From positions 1-12,888 of the forward strand of contig CAZXHL010000071.1 in the NCBI GenBank assembly GCA_964640545.1: a stretch of DNA of 12,888 nt, in the 5' to 3' direction. Positions 1 to 7,129 of this stretch are shown here, piece after piece. Made by a program: the position numbers and the translations under genes. Under the pieces are notes generated by a model. That model was given only the letters and a program-made list of their open reading frames with translations, ran no database searches and was not told where the DNA came from. How positions within the stretch are numbered: the stretch's first letter is position 1; each line of letters opens with the position of its first letter. Origin of the DNA: JBGSZX01 sp964640545. Lineage in GTDB: Bacteria; Bdellovibrionota; UBA2428.

Positions 1-1
1 T

Positions 2-973
2 CAAACTAAGAAACTGCCTTTTGCCTACTTACCCACCCTTAACCGGGATGAACCCTATTTGTGGGTTGCCCTGGCTGGTTTTGGCTACTTTGGAACTGGG
101 TCCATGGCGAGAAGTCTTCGCTCGACCTTTGTTTACCAAATTTTGGTGGAAGCCCCTCTATCGAGGATTTTGGGCGACAGTAATTCCGTGGGAATCACCT
201 CCGGAAAAATTGTAAGAATCATTAGCTCAGGCGAAATCAAATACAAGCCTTCGGAGTCATTTGTTTTTTACCCCGCTGATGTGGATCAAGTCTTTACGGG
301 AAGAACCGTTGTGAGCACGGGTCCAAATTCAGAAATTGTGATCTCACTAGGAGATGGTTCCTACGAGCTGAATATGAAAGCAAACTCTACCGTTGTGATT
401 GATGGAGCTCCTCCGCTAAGCGAAGACGGTGAAGTTGTGGCACCATTGAAAGTCGAGGTCGTTTCGGGAAATGTTTCGGCCGAGGCAATGAAAAACGTTT
501 CAGGCTCCAAGCAGCCAACACTTCAAATGATTGATGTGGAGGAGGGGACTTCGACAGAGGTGAGTGCTTCGGGACAGCGGCTATCCAAAGACTTGTCTCC
601 AGATTTTAAAGTCGAAGCAGCGGAGTCGGTACGAGTAGAAAAAAACTTATCCGAGGAAATTCAGGCTGAGCCATCAGTCGCCAAAACAGTCTCGTCTCCC
701 CAGTCCCCCAAAGTGGCAAACCCGCCTGACACGCAGCCAGAGGAACTTGTGATTTCTGAGGGAGAATTGCCATTTGAGGAATCCAAAGAAGGCTTTACCC
801 AAACAGTCGAGAAATCGATGAACGACGTGTTTCAGACGGAACTGAGGCGGGTGAACTGCGGAGCATTGCTAGAGCTTAGAAGTGAAGTGATGCTGACCTA
901 TCTAGAAAACGATAGATTGAGAGCCTTTTTAAAAAAATGGGCGATGCAGATTCGTAAACATGGTTGTAAATAA
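2..973 (+). CDS. FecR-domain protein, membrane-anchored, 5' end probably outside window
   Basis: The frame is open from base 2, so the gene may begin upstream of the window. Possible internal starts are TTG at 59 and ATG at 104, neither with a good Shine-Dalgarno. Counting from the first in-window codon (323 residues), residues 1-19 are polar with two lysines. Residues about 20-36 (LWVALAGFGYFGTGSM) form a weak hydrophobic segment that could be an anchor. Residues about 66-135 look like a FecR domain: a glycine-rich beta region with VFTGRTVVSTGPNSEIVIS, then LGDGSYELNMKANSTVVID, matching the family pattern of 'threshold, tagged with G-N-S, then DGS...L..N'. FecR domains are usually periplasmic and act in signalling or wall-associated proteins. 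Residues about 150-260 are a Ser/Glu/Pro-rich low-complexity linker. The C-terminus is a charged helical segment with two cysteines (VNCGALL and HGCK). The exact role is unknown. Confidence 0.62.
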   Translation, partial: QTKKLPFAYLPTLNRDEPYLWVALAGFGYFGTGSMARSLRSTFVYQILVEAPLSRILGDSNSVGITSGKIVRIISSGEIKYKPSESFVFYPADVDQVFTGRTVVSTGPNSEIVISLGDGSYELNMKANSTVVIDGAPPLSEDGEVVAPLKVEVVSGNVSAEAMKNVSGSKQPTLQMIDVEEGTSTEVSASGQRLSKDLSPDFKVEAAESVRVEKNLSEEIQAEPSVAKTVSSPQSPKVANPPDTQPEELVISEGELPFEESKEGFTQTVEKSMNDVFQTELRRVNCGALLELRSEVMLTYLENDRLRAFLKKWAMQIRKHGCK

Positions 974-1036
974 AGATTTGATTAATATATAAGTTTTCAT
1001 TGGATTGCTTTCCGAAAATTCCGAAAAGAAGGAAGG

Positions 1037-1870
1037 ATGGCTTTCAAGAGAACAACGTTATTGCTTAGTGTGGGGGCACTCATTGGCATCTCATATGATG
1101 TTAGATCTCGTATTCCTGCAGCTTATATTGAATCGCTGAAAAGTTTTCAGTCTCCACCTGTTGAAACAACACAGCCAAAGGCTTGGGTTAGAGAGCTCGG
1201 AGGCGACGTCACTCTCTTTAATTATTTTGAATCTAGAGTGTTGGTTCCGGGTACGAAACATTCTCTTTGGAAAACCAGATGGGTGGAACAGTTGACAGGA
1301 ATCGATGCACTCAGGGAAAGGGTGTTCTTCGATGCAGATTCACTGCAGCTCGTCCGATATGAAATCGAAAAAATTCAGCTAGAGGAAAAAGGCTGGTTTG
1401 ACGTAGATCACGAAAATCGCAAGGTCCGCTTTGAGTATTTTAAAAACAATGAGTGGAAGCAATCCGAAGACTCCTATAATCATGAATTGTTGATAGGGGC
1501 TTTGCTGCCGAAATTTATTTCGGCGAAGAAGGACATTCTTATGAAGGGGGACGATGTGGATCTGTCACTCGCGGTTCCTTTTATGAGAAAAGTGTATAGC
1601 TTTACTTTACGTAAAGATTCTAAAGTTCAGTTCCAAGGACAGAATCTTATTAAGATCAAACTTAGTGCTGGTAACATGCTTATGCGAGCTGTTGTTAAGC
1701 CGCTTTACTTCTTCTACAGCCCGGAAGAAGATCAGGTCAAAAAGATTGAAGGAAAAGTTTTCCTTAAGAAGCGCATTGGATCGGATCCCGACAAGTGGGA
1801 TTCATTTGAGGCGGAGTCCTTATTTATCAATCCTAAGGAGCTAGGTGTCGAATCGCCGAACGATTCGTAG
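1037..1870 (+). CDS. Hypothetical signal-anchored or secreted protein
   Basis: I do not recognise this 277-residue protein with confidence. The ATG at 1037 is preceded by AGAAGGAAGG, a strong Shine-Dalgarno a few bases upstream, so the start is well supported. Residues 1-20 (basic MAFKR, then TTLLLSVGALIGISY) look like a signal peptide or N-terminal anchor without a lipobox. The rest is beta-rich and soluble, placing it in the periplasm or envelope. The layout (an early 'R..FD...L' strand at 94-108, an LLxxLLP-like segment at 151-159, and strand pairs at 185-240 ending in a basic 'KIEGKVFLKKR') weakly recalls DUF3108-like envelope proteins. This is only a resemblance. It lies 63 nt after the FecR-type gene on the same strand and could be co-transcribed with it. 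The spacer holds AT-rich sequence (a poor TTGTAA-16-TATATA match) and a short CCGAAAA direct repeat at 1012-1027. Confidence 0.75.
   Translation: MAFKRTTLLLSVGALIGISYDVRSRIPAAYIESLKSFQSPPVETTQPKAWVRELGGDVTLFNYFESRVLVPGTKHSLWKTRWVEQLTGIDALRERVFFDADSLQLVRYEIEKIQLEEKGWFDVDHENRKVRFEYFKNNEWKQSEDSYNHELLIGALLPKFISAKKDILMKGDDVDLSLAVPFMRKVYSFTLRKDSKVQFQGQNLIKIKLSAGNMLMRAVVKPLYFFYSPEEDQVKKIEGKVFLKKRIGSDPDKWDSFEAESLFINPKELGVESPNDS
1849..1867. repeat. Hairpin over the stop codon between convergent genes
   Basis: CGAATCG and CGATTCG form a perfect 7-bp stem with a 5-nt loop, ending directly before the TAG stop of the plus-strand gene. The two convergent genes are separated by only 13 nt, which include GGGGCCCC at 1874-1881. 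No T-run follows on either strand, so it is at best a weak or Rho-assisted bidirectional stop. Confidence 0.35.
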
Positions 1871-1883
1871 CATGGGGCCCCGG

Positions 1884-4800
1884 CTATTGTTGATCTAAGG
1901 CGTGCTGAGCTTCTACAAATCTATCAAAGCTTAGGGCAGAGTTCATGGAATTCAAGGGTCTGATCTTGTGATTCTGAAAGACTGTTGGGGCAATGTCTCG
2001 GGTAAGGACTGAGGTTTCGAGACTGTGCGCTTGCTTCCAGCTAGAGCTTCCAAGTCCAGAAACGTTTAATGTGATTTGAGATTCTCTTCGGCTCAATCCC
2101 CCATGATCGCTTTGGTGGGCGGAGGAAGATTGAAATGAATATCCGACATTCGCATATAGAAGGAAGTCTGGAATTTCAGCTTGTCGCTTTGGGTCTTGGG
2201 CAATGTTTTGAGCAAGTGTGAGGCTTCTAACAATACCCATAGGGCCCGCTATGTTTTCGACATTATTCTTGCGATTCATATCAAACCAGGTGCGGTCGAT
2301 CATACCATGTTGCGCGAGTTCTATTTCGTTTTGATTGGTAATAATTTTGAGAGGGTCTTTAGTAATTTCATTTTCAATAGCGAAACTTAGATCGCCGTCT
2401 TCGGTCTGCTGAAAGTCTTTAACAAGAAAGTACTGAAATACATCAAAACCCACTTGGTTCTGATGTGTGAGTATAATGGCCTTTTTTTCTCCCAAAGCTT
2501 CAACGAGAATCGGTGTTCGTGTCCAGGGTCTGTGATGTTCTTCCGGAAGTTTTTTGCGAATGGACTTGAGAGACTGCTGACCTAGGCTTGCAGCAAATAG
2601 CTGAATGGGATGTCGACCAGTAACTTTTTCGATGCAAGCTCTCACGTCTTTATCGAGGCTCTCTAGGTTGTTGAGCTTTTGTTTGAGCATTAGGCCAGGA
2701 AAATCTATGTTGCCACTAGAAGTATCTTTTTTATAATTTTTTAACTGACCGTAAGTCAGCGGCGATTTGATTTCACGTCCCTGGTACTTGAGAAGGTAAA
2801 TCTGGGCCATATTATCCCCACTGTAATCCACCATCAGTGTACGCTCTCCTTGATGTTCTTGGTGTCCACGGTAGGTGTATTCAAAAGGATGAATCAAGAA
2901 TTCTTTCAGATACCCAAGGTCGTGCGAGGGATTTGGTGATTCGGCAGCTCCCACGACAAAATTAAGATTTCTCGCCTGGAAGAAGTCGCCAGCGAAAAAT
3001 TTCGTCAAGTTGAAGCCCGTGTTGTTGATGAAGAAGTCGCTAGAATTGCTTTCAGCACATCCGGGAGCAACGCGCTTTTCTAGACCACCAAGGTGCCCAT
3101 GGTCGGAAATTAAGTAGGTCCGAGCGTTCTTCAATATGGGATCAGCTTTTGCGGCATTGAGCACGGTGGCGATACTTGAGTCTACTGTTTTATAGGCCCA
3201 GTTCATTTGATGGCTGCCGGAGTGCGACATTTCGTCAATAGAGGCTAGCCAGATAATAATTAAATTTTTAGATCCAGGATTCTTACGAATGGCTTTTGCG
3301 ATTTCGTTGGCTGAGGCTTGGTCTAAGACTTCAACCCCGGAGAATGTAGAGGATGTAATTTTTCGAATGCTGCGTGGGAGGATGTTGAGGATTCCTTTGA
3401 TAGGCGGGTAGTTGCCGCTATTGATGGGTAGAAAACCTAACAGTATTTGATCTTCGGTGAAGTGCATTGGGATCCAAGATGTCTGGCTACTTTCTAGGTG
3501 TTGGTAGCTTCGTCCTTTACGGATGTAATCTGGAATGAGCAAGTCTTTGCGAGCATCAAGAAAGTTTTCTTGAATTCTTTTTTCAGTTCTGGAGATAGGG
3601 TTGTTGGAGCGGAGACCGTGTTCGTCAATCTCCCGTCCCGTAAGAACTGTCGCCCAAGAAGGAAGGGTTAGTGAGCGACTAGTGTAAGCATCAATGGAAA
3701 GCCCTCGGTCAATAAAATGCGAACGAACCGTAGGCATGAGGCCTTTTTGACTTTGCTCTAAGAGGCGATCAGGGCGAAGCCCATCAACAAGAAACAGAAT
3801 TGTGGCTTTGCGCTGATCTGCTTGCTTAGAGGCACTTTGCGCTGTGCCTGCGGAACTCTTGTCGAAGTTTTTGTTGGACGACGAAGGATTTCTCTTTTGG
3901 TTACGTTTCAGCCAATTATTAAACCTTAGAAGGTGGACTTCTTTGGTGTGCTTTAATTGCTTGGTGCTTTGTAGGTTTACGATAAAAGAGGAATCAGATT
4001 CCTTTTTCACAATAGCTCCAAAGATTTCATGGATGATATCATCGGCTTGCTCGGGACTTGCGCGACTAAGTTTGGTCTTGATGTCTTTGATCTCTTCCTC
4101 TGTGAAGCCCCAATCGTCTAGGTTAGATGTGAGAGCTTCTTGAAGGAGTTGGTCAATGGGGAGAGTTGCTAAGCCCATGTCCATGATGGCTTGTAGCTCG
4201 CCATAAGACTGCACAGTTGACTCAAAGAACGTTGAGCCCTGTTTTTTCATAACGAACTCAACTCCTTCTCCCGCCATACGCAAGCCAAAGGCGAGGAGTG
4301 GAACTGGGATGAAATTGAATCCGATATCACGACCTGCATCAAGAACCCTTAAGAGTCGTGAGTTCATGGAGGGATCCAAGCTGGCATTAAAATCAACAAG
4401 TGCAGTTGATGAAACCTGTTGTGAGCTCGATAGGATTCCAAGGGGAATGAGTCTTTTCTTTCTTTCGGCGATTGAGAGAAGGTCCTTGGGTAGGCTAGCT
4501 GGACTTGTGAGGTCTAGGTCAAAGTCTTTGTAATGATCAAGGGGGGCGCTGCTCTCAGGATCGTATGCGACGAGGGAGTGATTTGCGGAAATCGGGTAAA
4601 GCCAGAGGCCTTTTTCGTTCGCGATTTTTGTGAGTCTAGAAAAATGTAAGTTGGACTCGTCTTTTTTGATCGCTTTAATTTTCTTAGCGTAGTCACTGCG
4701 CATTTCCTCATTGACGAGTAATCCGCCAAAGCCCTCGTTCGGATGAAAACGGACGAGAAGTGATTCAATGGTTCTGGTTACTTCTTTTTGAGATATAAGA

Positions 4801-5465
4801 TTTGAGAAATCGCGGTTGAGCGTAGGGTCGTTTTCCAGCTGTCGAAGCATGGCTTCGAGGTAAGCTGCTTGCTGTTGACGAATTAGTTCGGTGTGTCTGG
4901 TCATGTGCTTGATCATGTAAGCAAAGCTGCCTAGTGGAGCAAAAGAGAGAACTTCCATTGATATTTCTCCAAGCAGGCGATTGACTAAGGCTCTTCTTGG
5001 TTTGTCCGTGTTAAGAAGTTTGGGAGGAAGTGAGGCAAAGTTGGCGGGGTTCTTAGGGGTCATGCGGGTTCGGTGGTTTTTGCGAATGACTGGAGATCCT
5101 CCGAATCCTCGACCGTTGTTCCAGTTGCCGAGATCAAATGAATAAACGTAGGTGACTTTTTTGTTTTCGATTTGGAAGAGAAATTTCGGATCGAATCCGT
5201 CGCGGAATCCGTCGGACCAGTCTTCGTCAGATATGTCGAGGAATTTGTCTGTGGAAAGAGAGGCACTTGTTGGGCGGAGTCCTACCATCAAGAAGTTGCT
5301 ATTGCCTCCAGAGCGAATCGTGAAGAACTCAATTCGATCATTAAAGCTTGTACTGCTTGAGGGTTCTCTTTGCGAACTGCAAGACGCCAAAATGAAGAAC
5401 AAAAAAGCAGCCTTCCACTGGAAGGCTGCTTTCGATTTTTGAGTTATTTCTCTAACGCTAAACAC
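1884..5465 (-). CDS. Very large lipoprotein with C-terminal alkaline-phosphatase-superfamily phosphodiesterase domain
   Basis: This is a 1193-residue protein. The N-terminus has basic residues (R5, K10, K12, K18), a hydrophobic core at 19-28 and lipobox LASC with Cys29. Ser30 and Ser31 follow, consistent with outer-membrane sorting. Residues 30 to about 520 match nothing I recognise; they are mixed helical and polar. Residues 523-553 are a Ser/Lys/Asn-rich linker. From 554 on there is a type I phosphodiesterase/nucleotide pyrophosphatase fold: ATILFLVDGLRPD (metal ligand D561), SLTLPSWATVLTGRE with candidate nucleophile T600, HG at 616-617, IDEMSHSGSH (D744, H748), LISDHGHLGG (D788, H789), and a late SDHGGLSRRES (H1121) followed by DIAPT (1157-1161). 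All metal ligands expected for the superfamily appear present, so an active hydrolase or transferase of phosphodiesters is likely; the substrate is unknown. The start is GTG without a visible Shine-Dalgarno. An intrinsic-terminator hairpin lies over codons 12-21. Starts after it (TTG at codons 22 and 26) would destroy the signal peptide. Confidence 0.85.
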   Translation of the reverse strand: MFSVREITQKSKAAFQWKAAFLFFILASCSSQREPSSSTSFNDRIEFFTIRSGGNSNFLMVGLRPTSASLSTDKFLDISDEDWSDGFRDGFDPKFLFQIENKKVTYVYSFDLGNWNNGRGFGGSPVIRKNHRTRMTPKNPANFASLPPKLLNTDKPRRALVNRLLGEISMEVLSFAPLGSFAYMIKHMTRHTELIRQQQAAYLEAMLRQLENDPTLNRDFSNLISQKEVTRTIESLLVRFHPNEGFGGLLVNEEMRSDYAKKIKAIKKDESNLHFSRLTKIANEKGLWLYPISANHSLVAYDPESSAPLDHYKDFDLDLTSPASLPKDLLSIAERKKRLIPLGILSSSQQVSSTALVDFNASLDPSMNSRLLRVLDAGRDIGFNFIPVPLLAFGLRMAGEGVEFVMKKQGSTFFESTVQSYGELQAIMDMGLATLPIDQLLQEALTSNLDDWGFTEEEIKDIKTKLSRASPEQADDIIHEIFGAIVKKESDSSFIVNLQSTKQLKHTKEVHLLRFNNWLKRNQKRNPSSSNKNFDKSSAGTAQSASKQADQRKATILFLVDGLRPDRLLEQSQKGLMPTVRSHFIDRGLSIDAYTSRSLTLPSWATVLTGREIDEHGLRSNNPISRTEKRIQENFLDARKDLLIPDYIRKGRSYQHLESSQTSWIPMHFTEDQILLGFLPINSGNYPPIKGILNILPRSIRKITSSTFSGVEVLDQASANEIAKAIRKNPGSKNLIIIWLASIDEMSHSGSHQMNWAYKTVDSSIATVLNAAKADPILKNARTYLISDHGHLGGLEKRVAPGCAESNSSDFFINNTGFNLTKFFAGDFFQARNLNFVVGAAESPNPSHDLGYLKEFLIHPFEYTYRGHQEHQGERTLMVDYSGDNMAQIYLLKYQGREIKSPLTYGQLKNYKKDTSSGNIDFPGLMLKQKLNNLESLDKDVRACIEKVTGRHPIQLFAASLGQQSLKSIRKKLPEEHHRPWTRTPILVEALGEKKAIILTHQNQVGFDVFQYFLVKDFQQTEDGDLSFAIENEITKDPLKIITNQNEIELAQHGMIDRTWFDMNRKNNVENIAGPMGIVRSLTLAQNIAQDPKRQAEIPDFLLYANVGYSFQSSSAHQSDHGGLSRRESQITLNVSGLGSSSWKQAHSLETSVLTRDIAPTVFQNHKIRPLNSMNSALSFDRFVEAQHALDQQ
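5401..5432 (-). terminator. Intrinsic terminator inside the lipoprotein signal-peptide codons
   Basis: Read on the minus strand, a 13-bp perfect stem (arms 5432-5420 and 5416-5404, loop AGT) with a GC-rich core is followed at once by a T-rich run (six T's at 5406-5401, then GTTCTTCATTTT). This is a textbook Rho-independent terminator. It sits about 33 nt inside the lipoprotein ORF, where its two arms encode the mirrored peptide KAAF-QW-KAAF (residues 12-21). It lies about 118 nt downstream of the ferritin-like stop codon and may end that transcript. On the plus strand the stem is followed by a weaker TTTCGATTTTT. Confidence 0.75.
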
Positions 5466-5501
5466 TCTATATATTTTAGGGCTGAATCCCGAAAATGGGC
5501 A
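5466..5501 (-). promoter_or_regulatory. Possible promoter giving a leaderless lipoprotein mRNA
   Basis: On the minus strand a TAAAAT hexamer (5478-5473) lies 7 nt before the GTG start. If it is a -10 box, transcription would begin at or next to the GTG, which would explain the missing Shine-Dalgarno. The -35 partner at 17 nt (TGCCCA, 5501-5496) is a poor match, so this is tentative. Confidence 0.3.
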
Positions 5502-5530
5502 GAGGGTTATTTGACACTTGCCCTCTGTCA
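5500..5530. repeat. Overlapping, mutually exclusive inverted repeats
   Basis: Two perfect inverted repeats share bases. CAGAGGG (5500-5506) pairs with CCCTCTG (5521-5527). TGACA (5512-5516) pairs with TGTCA (5526-5530). Only one can form at a time in RNA. A third partial option is CCCT (5521-5524) with AGGG (5530-5533). They lie in the 83-nt gap between the ferritin-like gene and the lipoprotein gene, upstream of the signal-peptide terminator. Neither is followed by a T-run, so they are not terminators themselves. Confidence 0.45.
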
Positions 5531-5548
5531 GGGTGTGGATTTGCGCTA

Positions 5549-5977
5549 CTAAAGCAGCATTTTTTGAACTTCTTCGATGTGCTCTGACTCAGTGCGAATG
5601 AACTCTCGAATTAGCTCTTCAAGGGCAATGTGGCCTTCCGTGAGGGGAAGGGCTTTGATGTAGAGGCTAACTCCGTGTTTCTCGGCTTCAAGGCTTTCTT
5701 TAAGAAGTTCGTTAATCGTGTGATTGTTGGTCTCCGTGACTTGGGCGACTTTTAGAGATGGGTGTCCGCCTAGCCCCGTAATTTTTTCACCGATAACAGC
5801 GGCGTGATTGAAGCCTTCGATGGCTTGTTCCTTGAAGAACTGAACGATCGGGAGGCGGTTGGGGCCACGGACCATAAGGGCGTAATGGAGGTATCTGGTG
5901 ACGCCAGATAATTCCATCTCTATGATTTCATTAAGAACGTTTAAAAGCTGTGGGTTCACATTAGCGGTATCAGTCAT
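5549..5977 (-). CDS. Ferritin-like diiron protein (bacterioferritin-related)
   Basis: This 142-residue all-helical protein fits the ferritin-like four-helix bundle, slightly shorter than bacterioferritin (about 158). Predicted diiron ligands by alignment from memory with E. coli Bfr are E22 (helix A), H58 (helix B), E99 (helix C), and E130 and H133 (the ExxH pair ESEH in helix D). The helix B motif reads IEGFNH: E54 and H58 are four apart instead of the usual ExxH, and the Bfr haem-ligand methionine position is Phe56. Haem binding is therefore unlikely and the ferroxidase site may be altered. I believe a related proteobacterial subfamily shares this spacing, so it may be a subfamily trait. 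The likely role is iron storage or oxidation, or another diiron function, in the cytoplasm. ATG at 5977 has AGGAGA 6 nt upstream. The gene ends with tandem TAG TAG stops. It follows the ABC ATPase by 38 nt on the same strand, so it is probably in the same transcript. Confidence 0.85.
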   Translation of the reverse strand: MTDTANVNPQLLNVLNEIIEMELSGVTRYLHYALMVRGPNRLPIVQFFKEQAIEGFNHAAVIGEKITGLGGHPSLKVAQVTETNNHTINELLKESLEAEKHGVSLYIKALPLTEGHIALEELIREFIRTESEHIEEVQKMLL

Positions 5978-5983
5978 AAAATG

Positions 5984-6004
5984 TCTCCTATACGCTACGT
6001 ATAG
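5984..6004 (-). promoter_or_regulatory. Hairpin overlapping the ferritin-like gene's ribosome binding site
   Basis: CTATACG (5988-5994) and CGTATAG (5998-6004) form a perfect 7-bp inverted repeat with a 3-nt loop. On the minus-strand mRNA the 3' arm ends in ...TATAG, and its last two bases belong to the AGGAGA Shine-Dalgarno (5989-5984). The stem could limit ribosome access, act as an operator, or be a processing or stability element at the 3' end of the ATPase message. There is no T-run, so it is not an intrinsic terminator. Confidence 0.45.
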
Positions 6005-6015
6005 TAAAGCGGATT

Positions 6016-7122
6016 CTAGGAACGTGCAAAGTCGACAACATTTTTCTCGTCTTTATCAAAGACATGGTAATGCTGCTTCTGGACTTTTAGGCCGAGGGTC
6101 TCTCCAACGCTGTACGTTGTGTACGGGTCCACCTTTAAGACACATGAAGATTCCCCAACGTGCCCATACAGCAGCGAGTGATCTCCAAGGTGTTCGATCG
6201 CGTATGTTTTGAATTCAAGCTCAGCGCCATCAAGCGTTTTTTGAACGTCAATGTGTTCCGGCCGAATACCGATGAATGCGTGTTCGCCAGCTTTTAGTGA
6301 TCCAGGTTGGATTTTGAATTTGGCACTGGCAACGACTCCTGGCCCGGAAAGGGTGCAGTTGTTGTCGATGATGTCACCAACAGTGAAGCCAATAAAATTC
6401 ATCGATGGTGAGCCGAGGAAACCTGCAACAAACTTGTTTAAAGGTTTGCTGTAGATTTCGAGTGGTGGGCCCATTTGTTCAATGTGCCCCTTGCGAAGCA
6501 CGACGATGTTGTCAGCAAGAGTCATTGCTTCTACTTGATCGTGAGTAACGTAGACCATAGTGGCATTGAGGTGCTCGCGAATTTTGGCAATTTCAATCCT
6601 CATGTCGACTCTAAGGGCGGCATCGAGATTTGATAGCGGCTCGTCTAATAGGAAAACTTCTGGATTTCTTACGAGTGCTCTTCCAATAGCTACGCGTTGG
6701 CGTTGCCCCCCAGAGAGTTGGCGTGGTTTGCGGTCAAGGTACTTGGTTAGCTTTAATGTCTGAGCAACATTTCGAACTTTTTCGTCGATTTCTGCTGGGC
6801 TCGTCTTTGAGATCTTAAGGGCAAAGGCCATGTTCTCGTAGACCGACATATGGGGGTAGAGCGCATAGCTTTGGAATACCATGGCAATGCCGCGTTTTGA
6901 GGGAGGTTCGTGTGTGACGTTCTTTCCGTCGATGAAAATTTCGCCTCCGCTGACTTCTTCAAGTCCAGCGATTAGCTTAAGGAGTGATGACTTGCCGCAG
7001 CCTGACGGGCCGACAAAAACGGTTAACTCGTTTTTGGGTAACTTGAGGTCGATGCCAGGGATGACCACAGTTGTTTTGTTGTAGACCTTTGATACGTTTT
7101 GAAGATGTACTTCTGCAGCCAT
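6016..7122 (-). CDS. ugpC: Sugar ABC transporter ATPase, UgpC/MalK/MsmX family
   Basis: This cytoplasmic ATP-binding subunit (368 residues, the usual length for CUT1-type ATPases) powers the importer encoded by the next genes upstream. Motifs in order: Walker A GPSGCGKSS (38-46), Q-loop MVFQ (Q84), signature LSGGQRQR (136-143), Walker B VFLLDEP (D160, catalytic E161), D-loop SNLDA, and H-loop YVTHDQ (H194). A C-terminal TOBE/OB regulatory domain starts around 235 and includes GIRPEH (285-290), the hallmark of MalK/UgpC-type subunits. ATG at 7122 has GAAGGAG ten bases upstream, lying across the end of the preceding permease gene 7 nt away, so translation is coupled. The symbol ugpC is the generic family label. 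Such ATPases often serve several sugar importers, and the substrate here is inferred from the binding protein, not from this gene. Confidence 0.95.
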   Translation of the reverse strand: MAAEVHLQNVSKVYNKTTVVIPGIDLKLPKNELTVFVGPSGCGKSSLLKLIAGLEEVSGGEIFIDGKNVTHEPPSKRGIAMVFQSYALYPHMSVYENMAFALKISKTSPAEIDEKVRNVAQTLKLTKYLDRKPRQLSGGQRQRVAIGRALVRNPEVFLLDEPLSNLDAALRVDMRIEIAKIREHLNATMVYVTHDQVEAMTLADNIVVLRKGHIEQMGPPLEIYSKPLNKFVAGFLGSPSMNFIGFTVGDIIDNNCTLSGPGVVASAKFKIQPGSLKAGEHAFIGIRPEHIDVQKTLDGAELEFKTYAIEHLGDHSLLYGHVGESSCVLKVDPYTTYSVGETLGLKVQKQHYHVFDKDEKNVVDFARS

Positions 7123-7129
7123 TGAATGG

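Noticed and set aside
21..215. Plus-strand ORF of 64 codons overlapping the FecR-type gene
   Set aside because: It is out of frame with a longer ORF carrying a recognisable domain, and it is proline-rich by chance of frame.
1012..1027. Tandem CCGAAAA direct repeat before the second gene
   Set aside because: Only two short AT-rich copies; this is easily chance and no known element matches.
1874..1881. GGGGCCCC palindrome between the convergent genes
   Set aside because: It has no loop and no T-run, so it cannot be called a terminator or a site from sequence alone.
3844..4143. Plus-strand ORF of 99 codons inside the large lipoprotein gene
   Set aside because: It is opposite a continuous 1193-codon frame with recognisable domains, has no start signal, and its composition is that of a shadow frame.
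5511..5539. Plus-strand TTGACA, a perfect -35 hexamer, at 5511-5516
   Set aside because: The hexamer at the correct 17-nt spacing is TGTGGA, a poor -10, and there is no plus-strand gene to drive; the bases belong to the overlapping inverted repeats.
5898..6212. Plus-strand ORF of 104 codons antisense to the ferritin-like and ATPase genes
   Set aside because: It has no Shine-Dalgarno and no recognisable protein features, and it lies opposite two well-supported genes.
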